NCBI RefSeq assembly: GCF_000019845.1
Contig: NC_010581.1
Coordinates: 2,795,501-2,859,500 of the forward strand
DNA: 64,000 nucleotides
DNA from: Beijerinckia indica subsp. indica ATCC 9039
Lineage (GTDB): Bacteria > Pseudomonadota > Alphaproteobacteria > Rhizobiales > Beijerinckiaceae
Direction of reading: 5' to 3'
A program made the position numbers and the translations under genes. A model generated the notes under the pieces. That model ran no database searches. It had not been told where the DNA came from and saw only the letters and a list, made by a program, of their open reading frames with translations. Every line of letters begins with the position of its first letter. Positions within the stretch are counted from its first letter, which is position 1. Shown piece after piece: positions 1 to 9,045 of the stretch.

Positions 1-642
1 GACAAGTATAATACCGATCTTGGGTTTGTGTACTTTAAAACAACAATAAGCTACGTTTATGCTCGTTTTCGCCGTGCCCATGATCATTGGGCTATCTTAT
101 GCGTGAGCGAACGATACATCCTCGGCAAATTCGATGGCGGCCAGGCAGAAAGAGAAACCCTGGCAGAGTTTAAAGTTTCCCACACATTCCACCCGCACAA
201 AAAACGCACGGCAAGCGTGACTATAAAGGCCGGAACCGTGTCTTGATCCATACGTTGTGTTCGGGTGGCCTGCATGCAAACGAGTTTCAGCTTAAACGTC
301 ACGGTGACACAGGAAACCACATTATACAATGCTCTTATGCGGCGCGTCGGAGGTTTCATTCTCAAAAGTTACAACCGCCTATAGCGAATGAAAAACAACA
401 CACAACAATAACAAATAGTTATAAAAAATATGACTATAGGCAAATTCTCTATTCATGCGGTTACGTTTGTGCTTCAGATTGCGGCCCCTTCGATTTATGC
501 GCGTTAAAAGGCCGTTGATGAGTTTTTATGACAATGATTCGCACTGGATCAGTGTCCCCATGACGAGATCCCCACAAGTTCGAACACAAAGACATAAGAT
601 GGTGGTGGCTCGCAGAACGGAATTATTCGAGGGAGTGAAAAT
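1..642. other. Intergenic region, no gene recognised
   Basis: I see no convincing gene here. The stretch is richer in A and T than most of the window, and the short open frames on both strands lack a plausible ribosome binding site and resemble no family I know. It should carry the promoter of the small gene that starts at 643. A purine-rich ribosome binding site (gagggag) lies just before that ATG. Confidence 0.5.
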
Positions 643-1119
643 ATGACGACACATGTCGATGAATTGTTGCCTACCGCGAAGGATTTCATGAAGAAAGTCG
701 CGGCGGTCGAGGCAGAAGAGGCTGCCAAGCAAGAATTAGCCCAGGCTAAAGCTGCAGCTGAAAAACAAGCATTGATCGACCATTTGTCGAAACCTTCTGG
801 CATTTCAGATGATGAAGCCATTCGACGCGCTATAGCGATCATCAACGGTGCCGTCAGCAATCGCTTGACCGAAGTACAAGTTTATCGCTTTCCAAACGAA
901 CTCTGCACGGATCGCGGGCGCGCCATTAATCAGGCTGAACCCGGCTGGGAAAAGACCTTAACCGGCATACCCAAAGAAATCTTTCAATTATGGGACAAGT
1001 ATTTCCGTGAACGCGGCTACAAACTCAGGGTCGAGATCATCGACTATCCTCACGGCATGCCCGGGGATGTCGGCATGACGTTAATGTGGAACGATGTGGA
1101 TATGAATTTGTCGAACTGA
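643..1119 (+). CDS. Hypothetical protein, 158 aa
   Basis: I do not recognise a family. The ATG follows a good gagggag ribosome binding site about 8 bases upstream. Residues 15-50 are rich in Ala, Glu, Lys and Gln and look like a charged helix or coiled coil. The rest is a mixed, soluble-looking domain with several aromatic residues. There is no signal peptide or membrane segment. The next gene (DUF3141) is in the same direction 120 bp downstream, so co-transcription is possible. Base composition is lower in GC than the core genes, and acquisition by transfer is possible. That it is a real gene is supported by the start signal and the amino-acid composition only. Confidence 0.65.
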   Translation: MTTHVDELLPTAKDFMKKVAAVEAEEAAKQELAQAKAAAEKQALIDHLSKPSGISDDEAIRRAIAIINGAVSNRLTEVQVYRFPNELCTDRGRAINQAEPGWEKTLTGIPKEIFQLWDKYFRERGYKLRVEIIDYPHGMPGDVGMTLMWNDVDMNLSN

Positions 1120-1239
1120 CCCTCTCTGACACAAAATATAATTGAGATCAGCATGTTCGAGAAAATTGCTCGTGCAGGGTAAGCACCCATAGACCCATGG
1201 ATAGATCGGCTGGCCAACGTACAAATAGGAGCTGGATCA

Positions 1240-3480
1240 ATGTCATCCACTCAAGAGCAGTCACCACCAATTTCCCCGTTGGCGCTCATCGGTCTATTTG
1301 CTCCTGCCATGGGATATTTTGTCGATGCAGCGCAGCGCGGCATCTTGTTTTTGGACGTCCTGCGTCAGCGCGGCAATCAATATCATGAGCATATAGCCAA
1401 GACTGCTCCCCATGTTCTCAGCTATCAGGCAGAGCTCGTCATTGATGGCCGACAGCTTGTTCCACCCGTCAATTATGCTCTTGCTCGGGTCATCCCGCCC
1501 CCCAATGTCGAGCTCGATCCGACACGAAGACCCTTCGTCGTCATCGACCCCCGTGCCGGGCATGGTCCCGGCATTGGTGGTTTCAAGGCCGACAGTGAAA
1601 TTGGCGTGGCCTTCAAGGCCGGACACCCCTGCTATTTTATCGGCTTTTTGCCGGACCCCGTCCCAGGCCAAACGATAGAAGACATCACTCAGGCGGAAGC
1701 CATCTTCCTTAAGAAAGTCATCGACCTCCATCCAGAGGCAGATGGCAAGCCTTGCGTGATTGGAAATTGCCAAGCCGGCTGGGCGGTGATGATGCTGGCC
1801 GCGCTCTACCCTGAGCTGTTTGGCCCCATCATCGTCGCCGGCTCACCGCTTTCCTATTGGGCAGGTGTGCGAGGCCGCAATCCCATGCGCTATAGTGGCG
1901 GGCTCCTGGGTGGCAGTTGGTTGACTGCCCTGACCAGCGATCTCGGCAACGGAAAATTCGATGGTGCCTGGCTCGTGCAGAATTTCGAGAACCAGAATCC
2001 CGCGAATACGCTTTGGACAAAGCAATATAATCTTTACTCGAAGATCGATACCGAGCCCGAGCGATACCTGGACTTCGAACGGTGGTGGGGTGGCCACGTC
2101 AATCTGAATGCGCAAGAGATCCAATTTATCGTGGACGAATTGTTTATCGGCAATAATCTGGCGGCGGGACGGATTCAAACCTCAGACGGCACCGCCATCG
2201 ATCTTCGTAATATCCGCACGCCTATCGTCGTATTTTGTTCGAAGGGCGACAATATTACGCCGCCACAGCAAGCGCTGGGATGGATTCTTGATCTCTATCA
2301 AAATGTTGACGAAATACGCTCATATGGCCAGACGATCGTCTATACTATTCATGAGACCATTGGTCATTTGGGCATTTTTGTTTCAGGGGGCGTGGCGAAA
2401 AAAGAGCATGGGGAATTCTCAAGCAATATCGATCTGATCGATGTTCTGCCCCCCGGGCTCTATGAGGCAGTGTTTCAAGCCAAAACCGAGCAGGACGCAA
2501 ATCTCGATCTCGTTTCCGGCGAATGGTTGATGCGGTGCGAGACGCGAACTCTCGACGATATTCGCGCTCTTGGCGGCAATAACGCAGCCGATGAGCGCCG
2601 CTTTGAAGCCGCGGCTCGGGTTTCCGATGTCAATCTTGCCCTCTACCGTACGTTTGCACAGCCAATCATCCGCACTTTTGTGAATTCATCCATGTCTGAA
2701 TGGATGAAGAAAGAACATCCATTACGATTGCAATATGAGATTTTTTCCGATGCTAATCCGATGATGGCCTGGATCCCTGGCCTCGCCAAGCAAGTTCGAG
2801 AGAACCGAAAGCCGGTGGCCAAAGACAATCCTTTGATCTCCCTGCAGGAAATGGCATCCAACCAGATCGTTAATGCCCTCGATGCGTGGCGCGATACATG
2901 CGAGACTTTTGCTGAACAATGGTTCTTGACAATCTATGGCTCACCGATGCTTCAAGCGGCCCTCGGAATCGACCAGGAGCCGCGTCCTTGGCGAAAAGCA
3001 CCAAAGAGTCAATTGCATCGTGAACTTCTGCAGGAACGGATCATTGAGCTTAAGTCCCATATTCCTTTGGGCGGGTTGCAGGCAGCTACGATCCGCGGGC
3101 TCCTTTATGTGGGCATGGCACGAATCTCAGTCGACGAACGCAGCTTTGAGATGGTGCGCCGCATTCGCAAAGCTTATGGTAATGTCTCTTTGGCGGCCTT
3201 CAAGACTCTCGTGCGCGAGCAATTCTATCTCCTGTTGATTGACCCGGAAACTGCGCTCGCGGCTATTCCGTCCATGCTCCCAGCCGAAAGTGAAACGCGA
3301 CGTGAGGCCTTTGGACTCATCAAACAAGTCCTGAGTGCACCCGGTGAGCTTTCCCCTGAGGACAACAGGCGCCTCCAGCGCGTCGCTCAACTGTTTGATG
3401 TCGATGAAGGAACGGCCATGCCGCAAAATCTCACGGTTTTGCCGTCGGCCCGAAAGGAACTTCAGACGAGAACATCGTGA
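1240..3480 (+). CDS. DUF3141 protein, PHA-synthase-like alpha/beta hydrolase
   Basis: A 746-residue protein of the DUF3141 family, which is distantly related to class I/III polyhydroxyalkanoate synthases. The N-terminal half is an alpha/beta-hydrolase domain. Its nucleophile elbow reads GNCQAG with Cys177 at the centre, the lipase-box variant in which cysteine replaces serine, as in PhaC. A later GDNITPPQQ segment looks like the Asp-containing loop, and a GHLG segment gives the likely catalytic His. The C-terminal half (about 430-746) is helical and particular to DUF3141. The ATG is preceded by aggagctggatca. The downstream pta gene starts 58 bp after the stop, a pairing known in other proteobacteria and suggestive of acyl-phosphate or acyl-CoA metabolism. 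The actual substrate is not known. Confidence 0.85.
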   Translation: MSSTQEQSPPISPLALIGLFAPAMGYFVDAAQRGILFLDVLRQRGNQYHEHIAKTAPHVLSYQAELVIDGRQLVPPVNYALARVIPPPNVELDPTRRPFVVIDPRAGHGPGIGGFKADSEIGVAFKAGHPCYFIGFLPDPVPGQTIEDITQAEAIFLKKVIDLHPEADGKPCVIGNCQAGWAVMMLAALYPELFGPIIVAGSPLSYWAGVRGRNPMRYSGGLLGGSWLTALTSDLGNGKFDGAWLVQNFENQNPANTLWTKQYNLYSKIDTEPERYLDFERWWGGHVNLNAQEIQFIVDELFIGNNLAAGRIQTSDGTAIDLRNIRTPIVVFCSKGDNITPPQQALGWILDLYQNVDEIRSYGQTIVYTIHETIGHLGIFVSGGVAKKEHGEFSSNIDLIDVLPPGLYEAVFQAKTEQDANLDLVSGEWLMRCETRTLDDIRALGGNNAADERRFEAAARVSDVNLALYRTFAQPIIRTFVNSSMSEWMKKEHPLRLQYEIFSDANPMMAWIPGLAKQVRENRKPVAKDNPLISLQEMASNQIVNALDAWRDTCETFAEQWFLTIYGSPMLQAALGIDQEPRPWRKAPKSQLHRELLQERIIELKSHIPLGGLQAATIRGLLYVGMARISVDERSFEMVRRIRKAYGNVSLAAFKTLVREQFYLLLIDPETALAAIPSMLPAESETRREAFGLIKQVLSAPGELSPEDNRRLQRVAQLFDVDEGTAMPQNLTVLPSARKELQTRTS

Positions 3481-3538
3481 CAAAGCCGCGCAAGGCCTCG
3501 TGCACTGGCGGCTTGCCTATTCTCGGCGTGGGGCGATC

Positions 3539-4516
3539 ATGACACAGAATGGAAACAAAGAGAGTGTTTCCGTGCAAGGCAGCACTCATGAGAAATATGA
3601 AACGCTGATTGCCCGCTGCAAAGATCTCGAACCGGTCACGACCGCGGTCGCGCATCCTTGTGAGCCCACCTCGCTCAAGGGCGCGATCGATGCCGCCAAC
3701 GCCGGCCTGATCCATCCCTTCCTTGTTGGCCCGGCCGACAAGATCCGCCAAGTCGCGGCCGAGGCCTCGATCGATCTCGGCCCCTATGAAATCGTCGATA
3801 CACCTCATAGCCACGCGGCCGCCGCCCGGGCCGTGGAGCTCGTCCGAGAAGGCGCCTGCGAATTGCTCATGAAAGGCAGCCTGCATACAGACGAACTGAT
3901 GAGCGCGGTGGTGAGCCGTGACAAGGGCCTCAGAACCGAGAGGCGCATCAGCCATGTGTTCATCATGGATGTGCCAACCTATCCGAAACCTTTGTTCATC
4001 ACCGATGCCGCCATCAATATCGCGCCCGATCTCGAAACCAAGCGTGACATCTGCCAGAATGCCATCGATCTGGCGCATATTCTCGGCTTGGAGCAGCCGA
4101 AGGTCGCGATCCTTTCCGCCGTCGAGACGATCAATCCCAAAATCCCCTCGACCATTGAAGCCGCCGCGCTCTGCAAGATGGCCGATCGCGGTCAAATCAA
4201 GGGCGCTTTGCTCGACGGTCCGCTGGCATTCGACAATGCCATCAACAAGGAGGCGGCCGAGACCAAGGGCATCAATTCTCCGGTTGCCGGGGATGCCGAT
4301 ATTCTTATCGTGCCCGATCTCGTTTCCGGCAACATCCTCGCCAAGCAATTGACTTTTCTGGCAAGCGCCGACGCGGCCGGCATCGTGCTCGGCGCCCGCG
4401 TCCCGATCATCCTGACCAGCCGGGCCGATAATGTGCGCACCCGCCTCGCCTCCTGCGCGGTGGCCGCTCTCATGGCCGCCGCAAGACACAGCCGGATGGA
4501 AAAAATCAGCGTTTAA
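3539..4516 (+). CDS. pta: Phosphate acetyl/butyryltransferase
   Basis: A 325-residue phosphotransacetylase of the PTA_PTB family, which interconverts acyl-CoA plus phosphate with acyl-phosphate plus CoA in the cytoplasm. The sequence has the family's middle blocks, such as ELLMKGSLHTDELMSAV, FIMDVPTYPK and GPLAFDNAINKEAA, and the C-terminal block GDADILIVPDLVSGNILAKQ. Many relatives carry an N-terminal MaoC hydratase domain, which this one lacks. I place the start at the ATG at 3539, since the frame upstream only overlaps the end of the DUF3141 gene. Acetate kinase, which often completes this trio, is not downstream, where an M48 protease gene follows. Whether the enzyme prefers acetyl or butyryl groups cannot be read from the sequence. 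Confidence 0.88.
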   Translation: MTQNGNKESVSVQGSTHEKYETLIARCKDLEPVTTAVAHPCEPTSLKGAIDAANAGLIHPFLVGPADKIRQVAAEASIDLGPYEIVDTPHSHAAAARAVELVREGACELLMKGSLHTDELMSAVVSRDKGLRTERRISHVFIMDVPTYPKPLFITDAAINIAPDLETKRDICQNAIDLAHILGLEQPKVAILSAVETINPKIPSTIEAAALCKMADRGQIKGALLDGPLAFDNAINKEAAETKGINSPVAGDADILIVPDLVSGNILAKQLTFLASADAAGIVLGARVPIILTSRADNVRTRLASCAVAALMAAARHSRMEKISV

Positions 4517-4535
4517 ACAGCCTTTCGATCCAAAT

Positions 4536-4566
4536 GTTCCGCTCAAGTTTAGGCTGTAAGCGGAAC
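4536..4566. terminator. Possible terminator hairpin after pta
   Basis: An inverted repeat with 8-bp arms (GTTCCGCT and AGCGGAAC) and a 15-nt loop lies 20 bp after the pta stop. A short AGGC-tt-GCCT stem followed by a run of T ends near 4583. It is plausible as a transcription end between pta and the protease gene, but the stem is short. Confidence 0.4.
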
Positions 4567-4606
4567 GTTGAGGCTTGCCTTTTTCTGACGGATTTCCAAA
4601 TCTAGA

Positions 4607-4652
4607 GCATCAGACCCAAAAGTGGCTCCCCCTTTTGGGACCAATCTGATGC
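4607..4652. repeat. Interspersed palindromic repeat, copy A
   Basis: A nested palindrome with outer arms GCATCAGA/TCTGATGC and inner arms CCCAAAAG/CTTTTGGG, followed by gcgttttcaaa. An inverted, diverged copy lies at 12922-12976 and shares both the CCCAAAAG/CTTTTGGG stem and the gcgttttcaaa tail. The layout resembles the short intergenic palindromic repeats common in Hyphomicrobiales genomes. It sits just upstream of the M48 protease gene. Confidence 0.65.
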
Positions 4653-4699
4653 GTTTTCAAAAAAGAGAGAGCGCGAAGGTGCCGCACGTGCGTTAGGCG

Positions 4700-5983
4700 A
4701 TGGCATTCACCCGAACGCAAAACCGGAGCATGCAAGCTATGCCCTTTTTCAGTCTCGCTTTCATCGCGGCCGCGATCCTGCTCACCGGGCTGTCGATCTT
4801 CCTTTCCCGGCGCCAAACCATCTATGTCCAAGCCCACCGTAACACTGTGCCGGCGGACTTTGCCACCAGCATCACACTCGAAGAGCACCAGAAGGCGGCT
4901 GACTACACGGTGGAGCGAGAAAAAGTCAGACGCTTGGAAAGTGTCGCCGAACTCGTGCTGACACTCGCCTGGGTGTTGGGTGGCATCAGCTTGCTCTACG
5001 CCGTCATCGCCGCTTTCGTGCCGCCATCCTTGACACGCGGCGTTGTCTTTCTTCTAGCGACTTCGGCCATCAGCTCGTTTCTTTCCCTACCCTTTGATAT
5101 TTATAAAACTTTTGGGATCGAACGGAAATATGGCTTCAATCGCACCACACCTGCGACCTTCATCGCCGATCGCATCAAGGCTGGAATCCTTTCCCTTGCC
5201 ATTGGGGTGCCCCTGCTCTTTGCCGCTCTCTGGACCGTGAGCCATTTTTCTGGCTTTTGGTGGCTATGGATCTGGTTCGGCCTTCTCGCCTTGATGATCC
5301 TCGCGCCGAGCCTTTATGTTCGTTATATCGCTCCGCGCTTCAATACTTTTGCGCCACTCGCCGATGAGTCTCTGAGAACACGGATCGAGAGCCTGCTGCA
5401 ACGCTGTGGTTTTCGCTCTTCCGGGCTCTATAGTATGGATGCGTCACGGCGCAGCGCCCATGGCAATGCTTATTTCATCGGTTTCGGCAATGCCAAGCGC
5501 ATCGTTCTGTTCGATACGCTCCTGGCCCATAGCTCGACGGAGGAAGTGGAGGCCATTGTCGCGCATGAGCTCGGCCATTTCCGGCACAAGCACGTCATTT
5601 ACAGCCTCATCAGAATGGCTGTGATCAGCTTTGCCGGGCTCGCGATCTTTGGCTGGCTGACGAAGCAGGACTGGCTTCTGCCTTCTTTCGGGATCGCCTA
5701 CAAGGATGATGCGCTATCCCTTTTTGTCTGTATGCTGCTCGGCTCTGTCGTCGGTCCGCTTTTCGCTCCGCTCGGTAATTGGATCTCCAGACGCAATGAA
5801 TTCGAGGCGGATGATTATGCAAAGCGCAATGTGGGCGCCATTCCGATGATTACCGCCCTGACCAAGCTCGCCCGTGACAATGCTTCGACGCTGACGCCAG
5901 ATCCACTCTATGCACTGGTGAATTACTCCCACCCTCCAGTCCCGGTCCGCATACGCCAATTACGTCAAGAGAATGCGGGTTAA
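4700..5983 (+). CDS. M48 family metalloprotease, Ste24/CAAX-protease-like
   Basis: A 427-residue integral membrane zinc protease. The N-terminal third matches the M48 N-terminal (Ste24-type) multi-spanning region, with hydrophobic segments near residues 12-30, 85-130 and 165-215. The zinc-binding HELGH motif is at residues 289-293, and RRNEFEADDYA further on supplies the third ligand Glu. In eukaryotes the family cleaves prenylated CAAX proteins; in bacteria it is thought to act in membrane protein quality control. The ATG at 4700 is possible, but the in-frame ATG at 4730, preceded by ccggag and followed at once by the first membrane segment, is at least as good. It seems to stand alone, since metQ converges on it. 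Confidence 0.88.
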   Translation: MAFTRTQNRSMQAMPFFSLAFIAAAILLTGLSIFLSRRQTIYVQAHRNTVPADFATSITLEEHQKAADYTVEREKVRRLESVAELVLTLAWVLGGISLLYAVIAAFVPPSLTRGVVFLLATSAISSFLSLPFDIYKTFGIERKYGFNRTTPATFIADRIKAGILSLAIGVPLLFAALWTVSHFSGFWWLWIWFGLLALMILAPSLYVRYIAPRFNTFAPLADESLRTRIESLLQRCGFRSSGLYSMDASRRSAHGNAYFIGFGNAKRIVLFDTLLAHSSTEEVEAIVAHELGHFRHKHVIYSLIRMAVISFAGLAIFGWLTKQDWLLPSFGIAYKDDALSLFVCMLLGSVVGPLFAPLGNWISRRNEFEADDYAKRNVGAIPMITALTKLARDNASTLTPDPLYALVNYSHPPVPVRIRQLRQENAG

Positions 5984-6061
5984 TCGCGCAGCATCGTCAA
6001 GCCAGCCTGATATGAGAGGCTGATCCAGAGCCCTCTGGATCGGCCAGCAAAGCCGTCGCAC

Positions 6062-6883
6062 TTACCAAGCGGGAACGATAACGCCTTCGAAACGCTTGGT
6101 AATGAAAGATTTTATCTCTGGACTATGAGCGATTTCGATCAGTTTGAGGATAGATGGATCGCTTTCACGGCCAGAATGGACAACCAATTGAATAGCGTAA
6201 TGAGGGTCCCCTTCTCCATCGGTGAGCAAGGCTGTCTTGGGGTCCTCACCCGCAGCGATCAGATAACTCATGCTTGCTTGGGCAATGGTGGTGTCATCGA
6301 GGGAACGAACCAATTGCGCGGCATCGAGTTCGATGATTTTCAAATGTTTCGGGTTTTCGATAATGTCATGAACGGTCGCGTCGTCGCCAACATTCGGCTT
6401 CAGCGTGATGAGACCAGCCTTCTGAAGAAGGCGTAAACCGCGCGCACCATTGACCGGATCATTAGCAATGGCGATTGTCGCACCGTCCTGCACGTCCGCG
6501 AAACTTTTGATTTTATGCGAATACAGGCCGACTGGCATGATGACAAGCGGCGCCGCGGCAGTCAGATGCAAGCCATGTGCTTTTATGGCAGCCTTCAGGA
6601 AAGGAATATGTTCAAAGAGATTGACATCGGCCTCCCCGCTGTCGACCGCGATATTGGGCCGTACCCAGTCACTGAATTCGATCACCTTGAGGTCGATTCC
6701 TTGCGGCTTCGCGGCTTTCGCGATGACCTCCGCGATTTCCGCCGCGGGTCCCGGCGTCACAGCGATCTTGAGCGGCGCCCCCGCGATTGCACCCTCAAGG
6801 GAAGCCGCCAAGATCATGAGACTGGAAAGGCTCCATGAGCGGAGCAAGCGGGCAGCCTTGGCGTGAGTTGTGGTCGAATTCAT
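6062..6883 (-). CDS. metQ: MetQ, methionine-binding protein of ABC importer
   Basis: A periplasmic binding protein of the NlpA/MetQ family (273 aa from the ATG at 6883, which has a gagag ribosome binding site). The in-frame extension up to 6988 overlaps metI and is unlikely to be translated. A Sec signal peptide covers roughly residues 1-35, with an Ala-Gly-Ala type cleavage region. There is no lipobox cysteine, so it is probably soluble rather than a lipoprotein like E. coli MetQ. Family blocks such as DVNLFEHIPFLKA and IAIANDPVNGARGLRLLQ are present. It is the last gene of metN-metI-metQ, starting 58 bp after the metI stop. Confidence 0.9.
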   Translation of the reverse strand: MNSTTTHAKAARLLRSWSLSSLMILAASLEGAIAGAPLKIAVTPGPAAEIAEVIAKAAKPQGIDLKVIEFSDWVRPNIAVDSGEADVNLFEHIPFLKAAIKAHGLHLTAAAPLVIMPVGLYSHKIKSFADVQDGATIAIANDPVNGARGLRLLQKAGLITLKPNVGDDATVHDIIENPKHLKIIELDAAQLVRSLDDTTIAQASMSYLIAAGEDPKTALLTDGEGDPHYAIQLVVHSGRESDPSILKLIEIAHSPEIKSFITKRFEGVIVPAW

Positions 6884-6941
6884 CACTCTCTCATCACATC
6901 GATTTGGATTAAGATCGGACGCCCACTTTCGGCTCGATGGT

Positions 6942-7625
6942 TTAATGCCGGATCCGTTTGTTGACTCGTCGCGCCCAAGTGTCGCCAAATGTCTGGACGC
7001 CTTGCACGAGCAGAATGAGAACGAGAACCACCGCCACCATCACATCCGGCATGAAGCGCTGATAACCATAGCGAATGCCAAGATCGCCGAGGCCGCCGCC
7101 GCCCACTGTGCCCGCCATGGCCGAGTAGCCGATAAGGCTCACGACCGCGAGCGTGAGGCTTGAGACAATCGAGGGGATCGCCTCCGGCAAAAGAATTTTC
7201 ACGATAATTTGGACGGGCGTCGCGCCCATCGCACGGGCCGCCTCAATCAGCCCCCGATCGACCTCGCGGATCGCCGTCTCGACGAGACGGGCGATGAAGG
7301 GCGTCGCAGCGATCGTGAGGGGAACGATTGCTGAGCGCGTCCCGATCGAAGTGCCGGCAATGGCCCGCGTAACAGGGATCAGCGCGACGACGAGGATGAT
7401 GAATGGGACTGAACGCGTCGCATTGACGATGAGCCCCAGTCCTTTGTTGACGAGAGGGGCCGAAAGCAATTCTCCGTGGCGGCTGGTGGCGAGAAAGAGA
7501 CCGAGCGGTAGGCCGAAGAGTGAGCCAAGAAAAGCCGCCGACATGACCATGAAAAGGGTTTCAAGCAGGGCATCATAGATGAGTTGGAAGATCTCAGGCG
7601 ACATAACCGAGAAACTCCGCGTCAT
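6942..7625 (-). CDS. metI: MetI, methionine ABC importer permease
   Basis: A 227-residue inner-membrane permease of the MetI family with about five transmembrane segments. The ABC coupling-loop (EAA) motif is seen as EAARAMGATPVQIIVKILLPEA around residues 128-150. It pairs with MetN as the transmembrane channel for methionine. Its start overlaps the end of metN by 32 bp, which indicates translational coupling. Length and hydrophobic pattern are normal for the family. Confidence 0.92.
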   Translation of the reverse strand: MTRSFSVMSPEIFQLIYDALLETLFMVMSAAFLGSLFGLPLGLFLATSRHGELLSAPLVNKGLGLIVNATRSVPFIILVVALIPVTRAIAGTSIGTRSAIVPLTIAATPFIARLVETAIREVDRGLIEAARAMGATPVQIIVKILLPEAIPSIVSSLTLAVVSLIGYSAMAGTVGGGGLGDLGIRYGYQRFMPDVMVAVVLVLILLVQGVQTFGDTWARRVNKRIRH

Positions 7626-8700
7626 GGCCTCGCTCGGACAGGAAATGGCGGGCCTGGTTGGCTAGGGCCTCACCTGCAGGCAGGCCAATGATGAGTGTCC
7701 CGAAAGGTCGATCGGCCACGGCATCGATCGCACCGCCGAGAATGTTCACGTCGCAATTCAATTTGCGGGTCAAATGCGAAAGAATGCCATCATGGGCGAA
7801 GGCGCCGCGAAAGCCCACGCGCAAAACCGCCAAGGCTCCAGCGAAGGCTTGTGGACGCAGTCTTTCCGCCAGATAGGCGGGCAATTGATGCCCGGTTTCC
7901 GACTGGAGGAAACGCAGCGTGGTCGGATGCTGAGGGCGGGTGAAAAGGTCATAGGCATCACCCTGTTCCACGATCCGCCCGGCATCGAGCACGGCGATCT
8001 CATGGGCAATGGCACGGATGACGGCCATTTCATGAGTGATGAGAAGAATGGTCACGCCGAGATCGCGGTTGATGCTCGCCAGCAATTGCAGAATCGAGGC
8101 CGTGGTTTCGGGATCGAGCGCAGAGGTCGCCTCGTCACACAAGAGCACTTTGGGTCGTGTCGCAAGCGCCCGGGCTATGCCCACTCTTTGCTTCTGACCA
8201 CCCGAAAGCTCGGCGGGATAATGGTTCCGTTTATCCGTGAGGCCCACGAGGGTGAGCAAATGTTCGACCCTGTCCTGGATCTCGCTTTTCCGTAAGCCAC
8301 CGATTTCAAGAGGCAAGGCAATATTGCCGAAGACGGTCCGCGAGGACAGGAGATTGAAATGCTGAAAGATCATCCCGATCGAGCGGCGGACTTTGCGCAA
8401 ATCCTTTTCCGCGAGGCGGCTGATATCGATTGAATCGACGATGATCTGACCGGAATCCGGTTTTTCGAGTCCATTGACCAGCCGGATGAGTGTTGATTTG
8501 CCGGCACCGCTGCGGCCGATCACGCCGAGGATCGATCCCTGTTTGATGGCGAGATTGACATCCTCAAGGGCCGCGACGCTCCCTCCATGATGAGTGGTAT
8601 AAGTCTTTCTGACATTTTCGAAGCGGATCAGCGCCTCGGAGGCAGAAGCTTCTCCTTCGATTGCGCGGCCTTCACGCTGAAAAATCACAGGAGCATTCAC
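7594..8700 (-). CDS. metN: MetN, methionine ABC importer ATPase with NIL domain
   Basis: A 368-residue ABC ATPase. The Walker A motif GRSGAGKST is at residues 62-70, the signature is LSGGQKQR and the Walker B region is VLLCDEATSALD. The last ~90 residues form the NIL (ACT-like) domain that in E. coli MetN binds methionine and inhibits transport. The start is GTG at 8700 with a tgagg element upstream. About 22 residues before the ABC domain make the N-terminus slightly longer than usual. It is the first gene of metNIQ. The upstream region carries paired TTTATAAA palindromes that may be regulatory. Confidence 0.93.
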   Translation of the reverse strand: MNAPVIFQREGRAIEGEASASEALIRFENVRKTYTTHHGGSVAALEDVNLAIKQGSILGVIGRSGAGKSTLIRLVNGLEKPDSGQIIVDSIDISRLAEKDLRKVRRSIGMIFQHFNLLSSRTVFGNIALPLEIGGLRKSEIQDRVEHLLTLVGLTDKRNHYPAELSGGQKQRVGIARALATRPKVLLCDEATSALDPETTASILQLLASINRDLGVTILLITHEMAVIRAIAHEIAVLDAGRIVEQGDAYDLFTRPQHPTTLRFLQSETGHQLPAYLAERLRPQAFAGALAVLRVGFRGAFAHDGILSHLTRKLNCDVNILGGAIDAVADRPFGTLIIGLPAGEALANQARHFLSERGHDAEFLGYVA

Positions 8701-9030
8701 CGGAATACCTCAAACATTATCCAATCGGTGCAGGACATGGTTTGCCCCTGTCAGGAATGATCCGCCATGTTTTATAAACTTAATTGATAGACTTTATAAA
8801 AAATAAGTCAATCACACGCTGGATGCGTTCATTGGGAATCCGATGAAGAAAGACGCGATCCCCGCCTAAAGCGGCTCCGTCTTCCACACATCAGCGGCGC
8901 TTTGGCTCTGTCAGCGGGGACGCACATTATTATAGCGATGCCGAGCAAAGATGGGGGGAAGGATACAAGATCATAGTGTAAACTCGCATCATTGCGTTCC
9001 CGCATAGGGGACCTTACCCCGTGACATCGT
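8701..9030. other. Divergent intergenic region, metN and membrane-protein promoters
   Basis: A 330-bp gap between the minus-strand metNIQ operon and the plus-strand gene at 9046. No gene is seen. The metN-proximal part is AT-rich and holds two TTTATAAA palindromes. I looked for a SAM riboswitch and did not find a fold or sequence I could defend. Confidence 0.6.
8771..8800. promoter_or_regulatory. Paired TTTATAAA palindromes upstream of metN
   Basis: Two copies of the 8-bp palindrome TTTATAAA (8771-8778 and 8793-8800) are 22 bp apart, about two helical turns, some 70-100 bp upstream of the metN start. The spacing suits binding of a dimeric regulator to one face of the DNA, or one copy could be part of a -10 element. 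No regulator is identified. Confidence 0.4.
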
Positions 9031-9045
9031 ATGATGGAGGGTGCC

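Noticed and set aside
28..518. Short open frames at the left end on both strands
   Set aside because: No ribosome binding sites, no family resemblance, overlapping one another, and in an AT-rich intergenic stretch.
3431..4546. Long minus-strand open frame opposite pta
   Set aside because: It is the antisense shadow of pta: pta has clear family motifs and a start, while the opposite frame has His/Asp/Gly-rich composition typical of reverse-complement reading.
8701..9030. SAM riboswitch before metN
   Set aside because: I could not find a conserved aptamer sequence or the expected stem and pseudoknot; only the paired TTTATAAA palindromes stand out.
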